Shown here: positions 1 through 8,841 of the stretch, in pieces | Numbering within the stretch: position 1 is the stretch's first letter | How the letters are laid out: each line of letters begins with the position of its first letter | DNA from: Polaromonas sp. P2-4 | Lineage (GTDB): Bacteria > Pseudomonadota > Gammaproteobacteria > Burkholderiales > Burkholderiaceae_C | Assembly (NCBI GenBank): GCA_024703855.1 | Contig: CP087965.1 | Span: 2,100,001 to 2,164,000, forward strand | Direction of reading: 5' to 3' | DNA length: 64,000 bases | Translations under genes and position numbers: made by a program | The notes under the pieces: generated by a model | What the model saw: only the letters and a program-made list of their open reading frames with translations | What the model was told of the DNA's origin: nothing | The model's database searches: none

Positions 1-498
1 GGCGTGGTCAAAAGCATGAAGGACTTTTACTGGGACATCCGGCCCAAGCCCGAGTACGGCACCATCGAGATCCGCGTGTTCGACACGCCGCTCACGGTGG
101 AGCGCGCCGCCGCGCTGGCCGGCTATGTGCAGTCGCTGGCGGCCTGGTTCATGCAGGACCAGCCCTTCATGCCCGCCGAGGACGACTACCTGGTCTATAC
201 CTACAACCGCTTCCAGGCCTGCCGCTTCGGTCTTGATGCGGTGTATGTGGACCCGGCCACCGGCAGCCACATGCCGCTGCGCGAACACATCCTGATGACC
301 ATGGGCCTGGTGGAGCGCCACGCGGCCAGCGTCGGTGCCAGTGCGTCCATTCACCAGCTGCGCACCAGCGTGGAGCGTGCCGACAACGACGCCCGCTGGC
401 TGCGTGAGAAGCAGGGCGAGGAGCACCTGCTGGCCGAAGTCATCCGGCAGGCAGCGCAGCGCTTTCGCGGTGGCGTAACGCATCTGCAGCAACCCTGA
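1..498 (+). CDS. YbdK-type carboxylate-amine ligase (C-terminal part)
   Basis: C-terminal part of a GCS2-family carboxylate-amine ligase (gamma-glutamylcysteine synthetase superfamily, ATP-dependent amide bond formation). The frame is open to the left edge, so the N-terminal half lies outside the window. The segment [16 protein letters not shown] carries the conserved E-x-R-x-x-D-T signature of this family, followed by a helical C-terminal tail rich in Ala and Glu with the usual LREH and [11 protein letters not shown] patches. It ends 39 bases before thiL. The physiological substrate of most YbdK proteins is not known, so only the family is claimed. Confidence 0.85.
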   Translation, partial: GVVKSMKDFYWDIRPKPEYGTIEIRVFDTPLTVERAAALAGYVQSLAAWFMQDQPFMPAEDDYLVYTYNRFQACRFGLDAVYVDPATGSHMPLREHILMTMGLVERHAASVGASASIHQLRTSVERADNDARWLREKQGEEHLLAEVIRQAAQRFRGGVTHLQQP

Positions 499-537
499 AC
501 CCGCGCGATAGCAAGAGCCTGTATGCTCTGAGCCCTC

Positions 538-1536
538 ATGGGTGAATTTGACCTGATTGCACGCTATTTCACACGCCCCACGCGCCGGGTCGCGCTCGGC
601 GTGGGCGACGACTGCGCGTTACTACAGCCTGCACCGGGCATGCAACTGGCCATCTCCAGCGACATGCTGGTGGAGGGCCGGCATTTCTTCCCGGATGTCG
701 ACCCTTTCACACTGGGCCACAAGGCGCTGGCCGTCAACCTGAGTGACTTGGCCGCCTGCGGCGCCAGGCCGCTGGCCTTCACGCTGGCGCTGGCCCTGCC
801 GCGCACCGATGCCGCCTGGCTGGAACCGTTCTCGCGCGGCCTCTTCTCGCTGGCCGATGCCCACGACTGCGAACTCGTGGGCGGCGACACCACGCAGGGG
901 CCGCTCAATATCTGCATCACGGTGTTTGGCGAAGTGCCCCGTGGGCAAGCCCTGCTGCGCTCGGGCGCCCAAGTGGGCGACGACATCTATGTGAGCGGCA
1001 CGCTGGGCGATGCGCGGCTGGCGCTGGAGGCGATGCGCGGCACTGTCGCTCTGCCAGCCGATGTATCCGCCGACTTACTCGCCCCGGCCAGACAGCGACT
1101 GGAGCAACCCACACCGCGAATCGCGTTGGGCCTGGCATTGCGCGGCATTGCGACGGCGGCGATTGACGTCAGCGACGGCCTGTTGGGCGACTTGGGCCAT
1201 ATCCTGAAGCAGTCCAGCGTGGGGGCCACCGTGGACACCGATATTGCTATTACTTTAGTAGCATCTCGCGCATATGATTCGGGGGCTAAAGGCCTGTTTG
1301 GTACTGAAATCACGCCGAATCAATGGCTGGGCTGGGCACTGGCAGGGGGCGACGATTACGAGTTGCTGTTCACCGCCCCAGCGTCCGCCCGAGAAACCGT
1401 AGCGGCCGCGGCCCGGGCGAGCCAAACACCCGTGACCCGGATCGGCCAGATTGACCGGGCGCGCGGCCTGCGCTTGGTCAACGGCCAAGGCCAGGCCGTG
1501 CCCAACATCTACACCTCGTTCGACCACTTCGCCTGA
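538..1536 (+). CDS. thiL: Thiamine-monophosphate kinase
   Basis: ThiL phosphorylates thiamine monophosphate to thiamine diphosphate, the last step of cofactor synthesis, in the cytoplasm. The 332-residue length is normal. Visible family motifs in order: GVGDDCA (about residue 22), SSDMLVEGRHF (about 40), LSDLAACGA (about 68), VGGDTTQG (about 114), DVSDGLLGDLGH (about 211) and GGDDYELLF (about 271). Residues about 236-253 (AITLVASRAYDSGAKG) are encoded by a copy of the ~50 bp interspersed repeat, which has entered a variable loop without breaking the frame. In many betaproteobacteria thiL is followed directly by pgpA; here 3.5 kb of other genes separate them. Confidence 0.97.
   Translation: MGEFDLIARYFTRPTRRVALGVGDDCALLQPAPGMQLAISSDMLVEGRHFFPDVDPFTLGHKALAVNLSDLAACGARPLAFTLALALPRTDAAWLEPFSRGLFSLADAHDCELVGGDTTQGPLNICITVFGEVPRGQALLRSGAQVGDDIYVSGTLGDARLALEAMRGTVALPADVSADLLAPARQRLEQPTPRIALGLALRGIATAAIDVSDGLLGDLGHILKQSSVGATVDTDIAITLVASRAYDSGAKGLFGTEITPNQWLGWALAGGDDYELLFTAPASARETVAAAARASQTPVTRIGQIDRARGLRLVNGQGQAVPNIYTSFDHFA
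1244..1294 (+). repeat. ~50 bp interspersed repeat inside thiL
   Basis: Begins TTGCTATTACTTTAGTAGC and ends GGGGGCTAAAGGCC. It has the same layout as the copies at 5588, 21961, 27552, 41590, 44598 and 54544: a short TGCTAT..ATAGC palindrome, a TGCGC core and a GGGCTA..GGCC end. The copy is translated in frame as part of ThiL. Confidence 0.7.
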
Positions 1537-2211
1537 AGCTGCGGCGCGCGGGCTTGTCTACGCGCCGCCTGCGTTTGGCCGCCATAGCCCCAGTCGGTAG
1601 CGGGCACTTCCCGCACGATGACGTAACTGGCCGGCTCCAGTGGCTGGCCCGCACCGAGCTGGCGTTGCAATTCCTCAAATGCAGCGGCAATGAAGGCGGC
1701 TTTCTCCTGCGGCGTGTTGGTGCCTGCGGTGATGCTGATCTCCAGGAAAGCCGTCGGGCCCTGTACGTCGCTGCCCCCTGATATGCCAGCGTGCGGCGGG
1801 TACATCGTCAATCATCACGGCAGTCACTTCCGGGCGTTTGCCCAGGTGCAAGGCCGTCAGACCGGTGAGCGCGCCAGCCAGTGAACGGTAGCGTGAGGGG
1901 TTTTGCAAGGGCGAGACCTTTAGAACTTGTCCGTGAATAATTTGGGGTCGCGCAAGTGGATTTTCGGGATGAGCTGCTAGGCGCAAAATCCAAGGTAAGG
2001 CTACAGCCTTACCTGATTTTGTAACAACGCAGATCGCCCTGAAAATCCACTTGCCCCTGTGGGTGGGGGCGAAATCGGGCGATTTGTCCACCAAATCCCT
2101 TGCATGGGCACTAGCCCATGCGGCGTGATGTTGGCGGCCAACTCATCCCGATTGCGCCCCAACGCGACCCCAAATTATTCACGGACAAGTTCTTAGTTGC
2201 AGTGTGGGCAT
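1509..2211 (-). pseudogene. Tautomerase-family gene split by a 270 bp element
   Basis: A 4-oxalocrotonate-tautomerase-like gene. The start is ATG at 2211 (MPTLQL, with a CAGGAG ribosome site just upstream). After six codons the frame is cut by the inverted-repeat element at 1923-2192. Removing that element and one TTA copy joins MPTLQL to KVSPLQNPSRYRSLAGALT exactly in frame, with Pro1 as the expected catalytic residue. Further on, VMIDDVPAARWHI must change frame by one base (about 1769) to reach GGSDVQGPTAFLEISITAG. The 3' end overlaps the end of thiL on the other strand. The split is a true gene disruption; the second break may be a sequencing error. Confidence 0.8.
1923..2192. mobile_element. 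270 bp MITE-like element with 30 bp perfect terminal inverted repeats
   Basis: The first 30 bases (1923-1952, beginning GAACTTGTCCGTGAATAATT) are the exact reverse complement of the last 30 (2163-2192). TTA flanks both ends (1920-1922 and 2193-2195) as a 3 bp target duplication. The interior has no open frame long enough for a transposase, so the element would need a transposase in trans. A TNA duplication and GA-starting ends would fit an IS5-superfamily parent, but this assignment is inference. Confidence 0.85.
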
Positions 2212-2213
2212 GG

Positions 2214-2444
2214 TCAATCTCCTGATGCAAGGGTGGAGGTGCTGGCTGAGCGCCCGCGTGCATGACGTGCCAGCCGATACGCCAGACGCTGTGCACTGCG
2301 ATGCGCACCACCCAGCGTGGCCGCCAGCACGGCATCCGCGCCACGCCAGAAGTCGGTGATCGCCTCGCGGCGCAAAACCTGGGCCTGGCGGCAGGCCAAG
2401 TCATGGAGGCGCAGGCGGTCAAGGTTGTCCAAGGGGGTATTCAT
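2214..2444 (-). CDS. Small conserved hypothetical protein
   Basis: A 76-residue basic, Arg/Ala-rich protein, MNTPLDNLDRLRLHDLACRQ at the start, with predicted helices throughout and no signal peptide. It ends two bases before the tautomerase ATG, so the two were probably co-transcribed from the divergent promoter shared with the LysR gene. I do not recognise a function. Composition and position upstream of a regulated enzyme suggest a real gene rather than a chance frame. Confidence 0.55.
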   Translation of the reverse strand: MNTPLDNLDRLRLHDLACRQAQVLRREAITDFWRGADAVLAATLGGAHRSAQRLAYRLARHARGRSASTSTLASGD

Positions 2445-2525
2445 GCCGATATCCTCTCAAAGTTGGTGTGGAATGAACTTTATTGAATTAACCAACGCCT
2501 GGAAACCGCCAAAAAACCATATTGG

Positions 2526-2544
2526 TTTTGCACTTATTGCAAAA
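2526..2544. promoter_or_regulatory. LysR-type operator palindrome
   Basis: TTTTGCA-CTTAT-TGCAAAA is a perfect 7+7 inverted repeat. Its inner part TGCACTTATTGCA fits the T-N11-A rule for LysR binding sites. It sits 17 bases before the LysR ATG, between that gene and the divergent small ORF/tautomerase pair. Confidence 0.7.
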
Positions 2545-2561
2545 CAAAGCACAATCGGCTC

Positions 2562-3469
2562 ATGCAACTTCAGCTGGATGACATCGCCCTCTTCACCCGC
2601 ATTGCCGAGCTGGGCACGCTGTCAGCGGCCGCCCGCGAGCGCGATGTTCCGGTCAGCCAGGTGACCCGTTCGCTGGCGCGGCTGGAGGCAGCCTGCGGCG
2701 TGCGGCTGTTGCACCGCAGCACGCACGGCCTGAGCCTGACCGATGAAGGCGACACGTTTTTGGCCTATGGCCGGCGCCTGCTCGACACTACCGCTGAACT
2801 CAGCAGTGAACTGACCGGCAAACTCAGCGGCCCCAGCGGCTGGGTGCGCATCAGCGTGAGCCCCTTGCTGGCCGAATGCGTGGTGGCACCGAGCCTGCGC
2901 GGCCTGTACCAGCGCTACCCGCAGCTGCACATTGACATCAACGCCGACGACCGCATGGCCGACATGGCGCGCGACGGCATCGACATCGCCATCCGCAGTG
3001 GCACCGCCAACAGCGACACCCTGGTGGCCCGCCAGATTGGCGAGCATGGCCGCACCCTGTATGCGTCGCCTGACTACCTGAGGACTTTTGGCATGCCCAC
3101 GAATCCGCAGGATTTGCAGCGCCACCGCCTGATTGCCAGCAGCGCCAGCCCGGCACTCAACCGCTGGACACTTGGCAACCCGGACGGCCCCCAGGAGATG
3201 CAGATCAAGGGCCACACCCGCACCGACAACTCCGCCTTGCTGCTGAGCCTGGTGCTGCATGGCGTGGGCATCGCGCGCATTAACGACCTGTATGCCCTGC
3301 CGCTGGTCGCGAAGGTCGGCTGGTGCCCTTGCTGCAAGACCAGTTTGTCAGTCCCAGCATTCCGATTTACGCCGTGATGCTGCAAGAACGCCAGCGCCTG
3401 CCCAAGATACGCGCCTGCATCGACTACTGGGCGGAATGGCTGGCCGAGATGGCGGCGACGGGCGGCTGA
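2562..3469 (+). CDS. LysR-family transcriptional regulator (one frameshift)
   Basis: Transcription regulator with an N-terminal winged helix (LDDIALFTRIAELGTLSAAA, residues 4-23; helix-turn-helix to about 60) and a periplasmic-binding-protein-like effector domain. It belongs to the group with a SVSPLLAE start of the effector domain. The frame breaks near 3313: the printed frame ends early, while the adjacent frame continues EGRLVPLLQDQF, through IPIYAVMLQERQRLPKIRACIDYW, to a stop at 3467-3469, which gives the normal ~300 residues. One missing G in GCGAAGG explains it. It is divergent from the tautomerase gene and shares a palindrome with it, so it probably controls that gene and itself. Confidence 0.85.
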
Positions 3470-3541
3470 TCGCCGGCGCGCGCCGTACGCCCATCACGCC
3501 AATCACCGCGGGAAGCGCCGCCTTCTTCGCGTTACGCCGTT

Positions 3542-4938
3542 TTACTTCGCCTCAACCAGCGCGCGAATGTCCAGCAGGGTCAACTCGTTGTCATCAGGCT
3601 TGCCGATCACCCGGCCCGACGAGAACGGGAAGTTGTTGTCGTTGACCAGCACGATGTGCGTGGCATCAACAATCGCCAGGCCTTCGGGGCCCAGATGCGG
3701 CAGCACAAAATTGGCCTCGTTGGGGCCAAGCTTGGCAAGCCGCTTGGGGTTGGCGATGCGGGTCAGGTCAATGTAGGCGACCTTGCGCACAAAACCGTCG
3801 GCATTGGCGGTTGACAAATCAATCTTGTAAACACGTTTAAAACCTGCAGGCCGGGTGAAGCAATCGGTACGCGGTTCGTTGGGGCAAGCGGGTGCCTGGC
3901 CTTCGCTGGAATCATCACGCTCAATCACCAACCCTGTTGTCGCGTCCAGCATCTGGAAATCAGCGGCGACATGGCCCACTTCTTCGAGCAGGTATTTCCA
4001 CTGTTTGCCGGTGTAGCTGCGTGAGGCCACATCGACCTCATTGATGCGCACATAGGTTTTGTCACCCTTCTTCTCGACGCTTTTGGCTGCGGCATCAAAC
4101 AGCGGGCCTTCAAACATCGGGTACAGCTTGCTGCCATCAGGCGATTTGGCCATGGCTTCAAAACCGTTGGAGCGGCGCACGTCAAACAAGGCCATTCCGA
4201 GTTGATCAGGAAGGTTGGGCAGGCGGCCCTGCATATAGTGGTCGGGTGAAGCCAGCAGCTTGCCGTTGACGACTGCCTCGATCACACCCAGCACGCGGCC
4301 CTGGTGGTCGGTGCGCAGGATGTAGGGGCCGAACTCGTCGCCAATCCACCATTCATTGCCCACCACCTGGAGGGACTCGGGATCGAAATCGATGCCGGTA
4401 AGGTAGCGGCGCTGCGTGTTTTCATTCTGGATATGAAAGGGCACGCGTTTGTTGGGGTCGCTCAAAAGGTGGTGCTGCGGCGGACCGCCTGGCCCTTGCT
4501 CCAGTTCACCGACAGGGTGTGCACCATCAGCAGCGCGTCCTGCGAATTGATCTTGTTGCCAAAGCCGTTGTCGGTCAACACCAGGAACTGGCCATTGCCC
4601 GCCGACACAATGCCGGAAAAGCCCTGCACCGACTGGCCTTTCATCGGCAGCGTGCCGCCCGAGGCGCGGGTATTTGGCATCGCCCACAAAGGTGTTGGCG
4701 ACTTCACTGCCCAGTTGCTCCTTGCGCTGGCGCTTGGCGTTGGCAAATTTGCCTGCCGTGGCAAAAAAGCACCGGCGTCGCGTGGCGCCTGCACCGCGCT
4801 GGTGGCCGGCAAGGCCGCGTGGCCCGCCAGGCTGGCCTCTACCGCTGGCGCCGGCTCGGCATGGCTGCCACCCGCGGCCAGGCACAGCGCACACGCTGCA
4901 GCCACTGTCAAAGCGTTCATTTGTTTTAAAACCGACAT
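3542..4938 (-). CDS. Exported esterase-like phytase-family protein (frameshifted)
   Basis: Protein of the 'esterase-like activity of phytase' family, a predicted secreted beta-propeller with unknown natural substrate. The start chosen is ATG at 4938 (MSVLKQMNALTVAAACALC...), six bases after GGAGG, giving a clear Sec signal peptide ending near GSHA. The body alternates frames at about 4765, 4672 and 4465. Recognisable parts are QGFSGIVSAGNGQFLVLTDN, GIDFDPESLQVVGNEWWIGD, EFGPYILRTDHQGRVLG, PNLPDQLGMALFDVRRSNGF, and a C-terminal GPEGLAIVDATHIVLVNDNN. Three or four indels in 1.4 kb look like base-calling errors. It lies between a LysR gene and pgpA, convergent with the LysR gene. Confidence 0.8.
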
Positions 4939-5040
4939 GCTCATCCTCCATTTAGTGGCTGGACTGTGCCGGGTCTGTGTGAAACCGGTGTGACAAAATC
5001 ACAACTTGCCCCTGGCGCACCCGCCCATCACCACCCCACC

Positions 5041-5577
5041 ATGACCGACACTCCACTGCCGCCCCAACCTGCGCACGCGCCCAGCCCGCGGCCCACTGCG
5101 AAATTTTTGCTGTCACATCCGGCGCATTTCATCGCTTTGGGTTTTGGCTCCGGCCTGAGTCCGGTGGCACCCGGCACGGCCGGCACGCTCTGGGCCTGGC
5201 TGTCGTTTCTGGTGCTGCAGCAGTGGTTGAGCCCGCTAGAAATGGGTGGGCTGATTGCGGCATCTACCCTGGTAGGCTGGTGGGCCTGCACCGTGACGGC
5301 CAAAAACATGGGCGTCCTTGACCCCGGCAACATTGTCTGGGACGAAGTCGTGGCTTTCTGGCTGGTGCTGTGGCTGGTCACGCCGGCCGGCTTCTGGACG
5401 CAACTGGCGGCGTTTGGGCTATTCCGGTTTTTTGACGCGGTGAAACCCGGCCCGGTGGCCTGGGCTGACCAGCGCTTCAAGGGCTTTAATGCGCGCGGCG
5501 GCTTCGGCATTTTGTTTGACGACTTCGTGGCGGCGTTTTGCACGCTGCTGGTCATCGCTCTGTGGAGGTTTTTATGA
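5041..5577 (+). CDS. pgpA: Phosphatidylglycerophosphatase A
   Basis: PgpA removes the phosphate from phosphatidylglycerol phosphate to make phosphatidylglycerol in the inner membrane. The 178 residues include the family motif GFGSGLSPVAPGTAGTL (about 36-52), hydrophobic segments at about 55-95 and 115-145, the acidic VWDEVVAFW patch, and the conserved FFDAVKPGP and GFGILFDDFVAAF stretches near the C-terminus. Asp residues in DP, DE and DD fit the Mg-dependent active site. The start at MTDT agrees with the upstream sequence; a longer in-frame start at 4966 is possible but lacks conservation. Its stop overlaps the pncC start (ATGA), indicating translational coupling. Confidence 0.95.
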   Translation: MTDTPLPPQPAHAPSPRPTAKFLLSHPAHFIALGFGSGLSPVAPGTAGTLWAWLSFLVLQQWLSPLEMGGLIAASTLVGWWACTVTAKNMGVLDPGNIVWDEVVAFWLVLWLVTPAGFWTQLAAFGLFRFFDAVKPGPVAWADQRFKGFNARGGFGILFDDFVAAFCTLLVIALWRFL

Positions 5578-6107
5578 CACCCGACTCGCTATCAAATGAT
5601 GAGCTGCTTGCGCCCGCCCTTGCTGGGCTAGTGGCCGATTTGCTTCAGAAAAATAACTGGTTTCTGGCCACAGCCGAAAGCTGCACAGGTGGCCTGATCG
5701 CCGCCGCCTGCACCGATCTGGCGGGCTCCAGCACCTGGTTTGAGCGCGGCTTTGTGGGCTATTCCAACGCCGCCAAAACCGAGCTGCTGGGCGTGGATGC
5801 GGCCCTGATTGCCGAGCACGGCGCGGTCAGTGAGCCGGTGGCGCGCGCCATGGCCGCAGGAGCCCTGCGCCGCTCCCATGCCCAGGTGGCCATTGCGGTC
5901 ACCGGTGTCGCCGGCCCGACAGGCGGTAGCCCCCTCAAGCCGGTGGGTACGGTATGGTTTGGTTTTGCTTTTCCGGGGCCGTCAGGGCAGTCGGGCCAGC
6001 TGGTTTCGGAAATGCGGCATTTTGACGGCGACCGGGCCGCAGTGCGCGCAGCCACGGTGCAGCATGCCTTGCAGCGACTCATCGAACTGCTGCACGCAAC
6101 ACCCTGA
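5574..6107 (+). CDS. pncC: CinA-like nicotinamide-nucleotide amidase
   Basis: Stand-alone CinA C-terminal domain (177 residues) that deamidates nicotinamide mononucleotide to nicotinate mononucleotide in pyridine nucleotide salvage. Motifs: ATAESCTGG (catalytic Ser, about residue 37), GFVGYSNAAK, GAVSEPVARAMA and AVTGVAGPTGGSP. The start ATG overlaps the pgpA stop and follows GTGGAGG. Residues 5-20 (LSNDELLAPALAGLVA) are encoded by a copy of the ~50 bp interspersed repeat, so the N-terminus has been reshaped by that repeat without loss of the domain. Confidence 0.93.
   Translation: MTPDSLSNDELLAPALAGLVADLLQKNNWFLATAESCTGGLIAAACTDLAGSSTWFERGFVGYSNAAKTELLGVDAALIAEHGAVSEPVARAMAAGALRRSHAQVAIAVTGVAGPTGGSPLKPVGTVWFGFAFPGPSGQSGQLVSEMRHFDGDRAAVRAATVQHALQRLIELLHATP
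5588..5636 (+). repeat. ~50 bp interspersed repeat in the start of pncC
   Basis: GCTATCAAATGATGAGCTGC followed by TTGCGCCCGCCCTTGCTGGG and ending GGCTAGTGGCC. It matches the copies at 27552 and 44598 over most of its length and is translated in frame. Confidence 0.7.
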
Positions 6108-6139
6108 CCAGCCCCGCCCCGCGCTATCAAGGAATCAAG

Positions 6140-6631
6140 ATGCATCCCAACCAGACCCGGCTCGAAAACTTTTACGCGGCATTTGCCCACCTCGACGCCG
6201 ATGCCATGGCGGCCTGCTATGCCGCCGATGCACAGTTTGACGACGAAGCGTTTTCGCTGCGCGGCCACAAAGAAGTGACTGGCATGTGGCGCATGCTCTG
6301 CGATGCCACCAAGACCAGGGGCGCGGATGTCTGGCGCCTGAGCTACAGCGGCATCGAAGCTGATGCCCGTACCGGCAAGGCCCACTGGGAAGCCGACTAC
6401 CGTTTCAGCGCGACCGGCCGCATGGTGCACAACATCATTGACGGTGTGTTTGAGTTCAACGAGCAAGGGCTGATCACCCGTCACCGCGATCGCTTCAATT
6501 TCTGGTCCTGGTCGCGCCAGGCTTTGGGCGCGCCGGGATTGCTGCTGGGCTGGACACCGTTTTTGCGTCAAAAGGTTCGAGCCCAGGCCGCGGCAAATCT
6601 GCAAAAATTTCTGGCCCACCGCAGGACCTGA
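6140..6631 (+). CDS. NTF2-like (SnoaL-type) protein
   Basis: A 163-residue protein of the nuclear transport factor 2-like fold. It shows the usual N-terminal helix pattern RLENFYAAFAHLDADAMAAC followed by YAADAQFDDEAFSLRGHKEV and beta strands ending HRDRFNFWSW. Members act as small enzymes or binding proteins, and the substrate cannot be read from sequence. It starts 32 bases after pncC with an AAGGAATCAAG region upstream, so it may be the last gene of the pgpA-pncC unit. The C-terminal FLRQKVRAQAAANLQKFLA is a basic helix. Confidence 0.8.
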   Translation: MHPNQTRLENFYAAFAHLDADAMAACYAADAQFDDEAFSLRGHKEVTGMWRMLCDATKTRGADVWRLSYSGIEADARTGKAHWEADYRFSATGRMVHNIIDGVFEFNEQGLITRHRDRFNFWSWSRQALGAPGLLLGWTPFLRQKVRAQAAANLQKFLAHRRT

Positions 6632-6670
6632 ACAATAGACACAACTTGATCAACCGGTCCTCAGCGGCGA

Positions 6671-7646
6671 CTAGCCCTCGGCGAGTTGTTCAATCATGCG
6701 CTCCAGCCAATCGTGCGGCGGTGCGGGCTCGTCACCATCGGCGGTAGGCGCTTGCAGCGTCCACCCATCCGCAACCCCGCCTTCACTCGCATTCACCTGA
6801 ATGGGCGCGTTCCACCACAGCAGCCAGGCCAGCCAGGCTGTTGCGTCGGATGGGGGCACCTCGCCTGGCGCAGCGTCAAGCAAGGCCGTCAAGGACGCCG
6901 CGGAGGGCAGCCGCACGCTCCGACCTTGAGCCTGCCCACCCAGCGCCTGTGCCAACAGCGCAAAGGCGCGCTCGGGCGTGCGGTCATTGCCAAACTCGCC
7001 CTGCCAACGGCCCAATGCCTGGGCAATGGAGATGCCACGTCGCGCCTCGGCTTGCAGGAGGCCGGCATGGTCCCACTGGTGCCAGAGCGCGTCACGCACG
7101 CTGCAGCCCGCCGCCAGCGCAGCGCGGGCGTATCGGTGCATGGCGGCGTTGCTGTCGCCACGCACAAAACCCGCGCCCAGCATCGCGAGACTGGCCAGGC
7201 GGCTGCCCAGCAGTCCCTGCTGCTGCACAACAAGCTTCGCCCGCAGCAGATGGTCGCGCTCGTTGCGCAGTTCAGCGAGTTCCAGCGCGTTCCGGAGGTC
7301 GGCGTGCAAGCTGCCCAACTCCCAGGGCTTGGTGATGTAGCGGTAGATTTCGCCACTGTTGATGGCCTCGATCGCCTCGCCGAGTTCGGAGGTAGGCGGT
7401 GGTGAGCATGCGCACAATCCGTGGGTGGAATTCGCGCGCGAAGCGCAGCAGTTCATTGCCGTGCGCACCCGGCATGCGCTGGTCGGTCACCAGCACCGCA
7501 ATTTCGCCGCCGCGCTCGCGCAGAACAGCCTTGCCTTGCTCCACTGACAAGGCGGTAATCACGGGCGCCAGGGGACTGACCAGGCGCTCAAAGTACTTGA
7601 GTGCCATGGGCTCGTCGTCTACATACAGAATTTTGTCCGGACTCAT
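6671..7646 (-). CDS. phcQ: PhcQ-type response regulator (one frameshift)
   Basis: Fourth gene of the phc-type operon. The N-terminal receiver domain shows the acidic pocket ILYVDDEPMALKYF (residues 6-19), the phospho-acceptor Asp in VLVTDQRMPG, and the Lys in YRYITKPWELG. A ~210-residue C-terminal domain without a standard DNA-binding motif follows, which matches PhcQ of Ralstonia (receiver plus a domain of unknown fold). The frame slips near 7390, between RMLTTAY and ELGEAIEAINSGEIYRYITK; repaired length is about 324 residues. Its ATG overlaps the phcR stop by four bases (ATGA). In Ralstonia PhcQ relays the 3-hydroxy fatty acid methyl ester signal towards the PhcA regulon; the same role here is inference from homology and order. 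Confidence 0.8.
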
Positions 7647-8838
7647 GGTTCAGCCCTTTCCAGGTTTTCATCAGGTTTGAATAGCAGCGTGACGCTGGCA
7701 CCGCGGCCCAGCTCGGAGCGGACCTCGATCAGCCCGCCCATGGACTGCACCACGCGCCGGCAAAACAGCAGCCCCATTCCGCTGCCACCTTGCGCGGCAC
7801 GCGTGGTCACTGGCTCGCGCGTCAGTCGCGCGAGAATCTCGGGCGCAATGCCCGGCCCGTTGTCGGTAAAGCATATTGCGGCTTGGCGCGCGTCCTCCTG
7901 AGCGCCCTTGATGTGTTCCAGCGCGATGTGCAAGCTGGGTTGTGGGCCACCACGCAATGCGAACAGCGCATTTTTGGTCAAGGTACACAGTACAAGGTAG
8001 AGCAGGTCGCGCTGTCCCGGCAGCTCAAAATCGGCACGCAAATCGCAACTCACCCAGGCGCGCTCATCGTTCTCAAAGGGGTACTCGTCCAGGAGCGCGC
8101 TGACCAGGCGGCTTGCCTGCAGTGGCGCGGGTGCGGCGCCGGGGTAGGCGTCGCGCGCCGACTGCACGAAGGTGGCCACCAGCGACAGCGCGTAAAGTGT
8201 CCGGCGCTCAGCCGCCTCGATCATGGTGAGCGTGTCGCCGGGGCGTCTTTCAGCCATGCCTGCAAGACCGGGCGGTGCATCCGGGTCTGGGGCGCGATAG
8301 CGGCTCTTCAGCGCATCCATGTAGCCGAGGACTGTCGCCAGCGGGGTGTTCAACTCGTGCGCGAGAAAGCCCAGTGTCTCGCGCATCGCTGCCGCCCGAC
8401 CGTCTATGAGCGAATGCTCGCGCTCGCGCTGGCGAAAGGTTTCCAGGGCTTCGCGGAGCACCTCGCGCACTTGCGACTCGTCAAACGGTTTTTCCAGAAT
8501 TTGCAACACCCGGCCCTGGTTGATCGCTGCGACTGCCACGTCTTTTTCGGCATAGGCCGTAGCCAGCAGCCGCACCACGTGCCGGTGGTCGCGCTGGGCC
8601 GCATAGAGCAAGTCCAGGCCGTTGCGCACCGGCATGCGATAGTCGGTCACCAACACGGCAATCTCCGGGCCGCGCTCAGCAGCGCTTGCAGCGCCTCGTC
8701 AACGCTGCAAGCCGTGATGATGGAGAACTCATTCGAAAACAGGCGAGTGAACCACTTGCAGGTTTGCGGCTCGTCGTCCACGAACAGTACCGTGTAGGCG
8801 TCCTGGGTAGTTTGAAGCATGGGTTGGGCAGTCGTCAT
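7643..8838 (-). CDS. phcR: PhcR-type receiver/histidine kinase hybrid (one frameshift)
   Basis: Unusual response regulator whose output domain is a histidine kinase, the hallmark of PhcR. Receiver: VLFVDDEPQTCKWFTRLF, the phospho-acceptor in VTDYRMPVRNG, and LEKPFDESQV. Then a dimerisation helix with the H-box FLAHELNTPLATVLGY, and an ATPase domain with DNGPGIAPEILARL and GGSGMGLLFCRRVVQSMGG. The frame breaks near 8680, inside the receiver before VTDYRMP, probably a single indel. It starts three bases after the phcS stop and overlaps phcQ by four, so the operon is translationally coupled. No membrane segment is present, so it is cytoplasmic and is likely phosphorylated by PhcS. Confidence 0.82.
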
Positions 8839-8841
8839 GGG

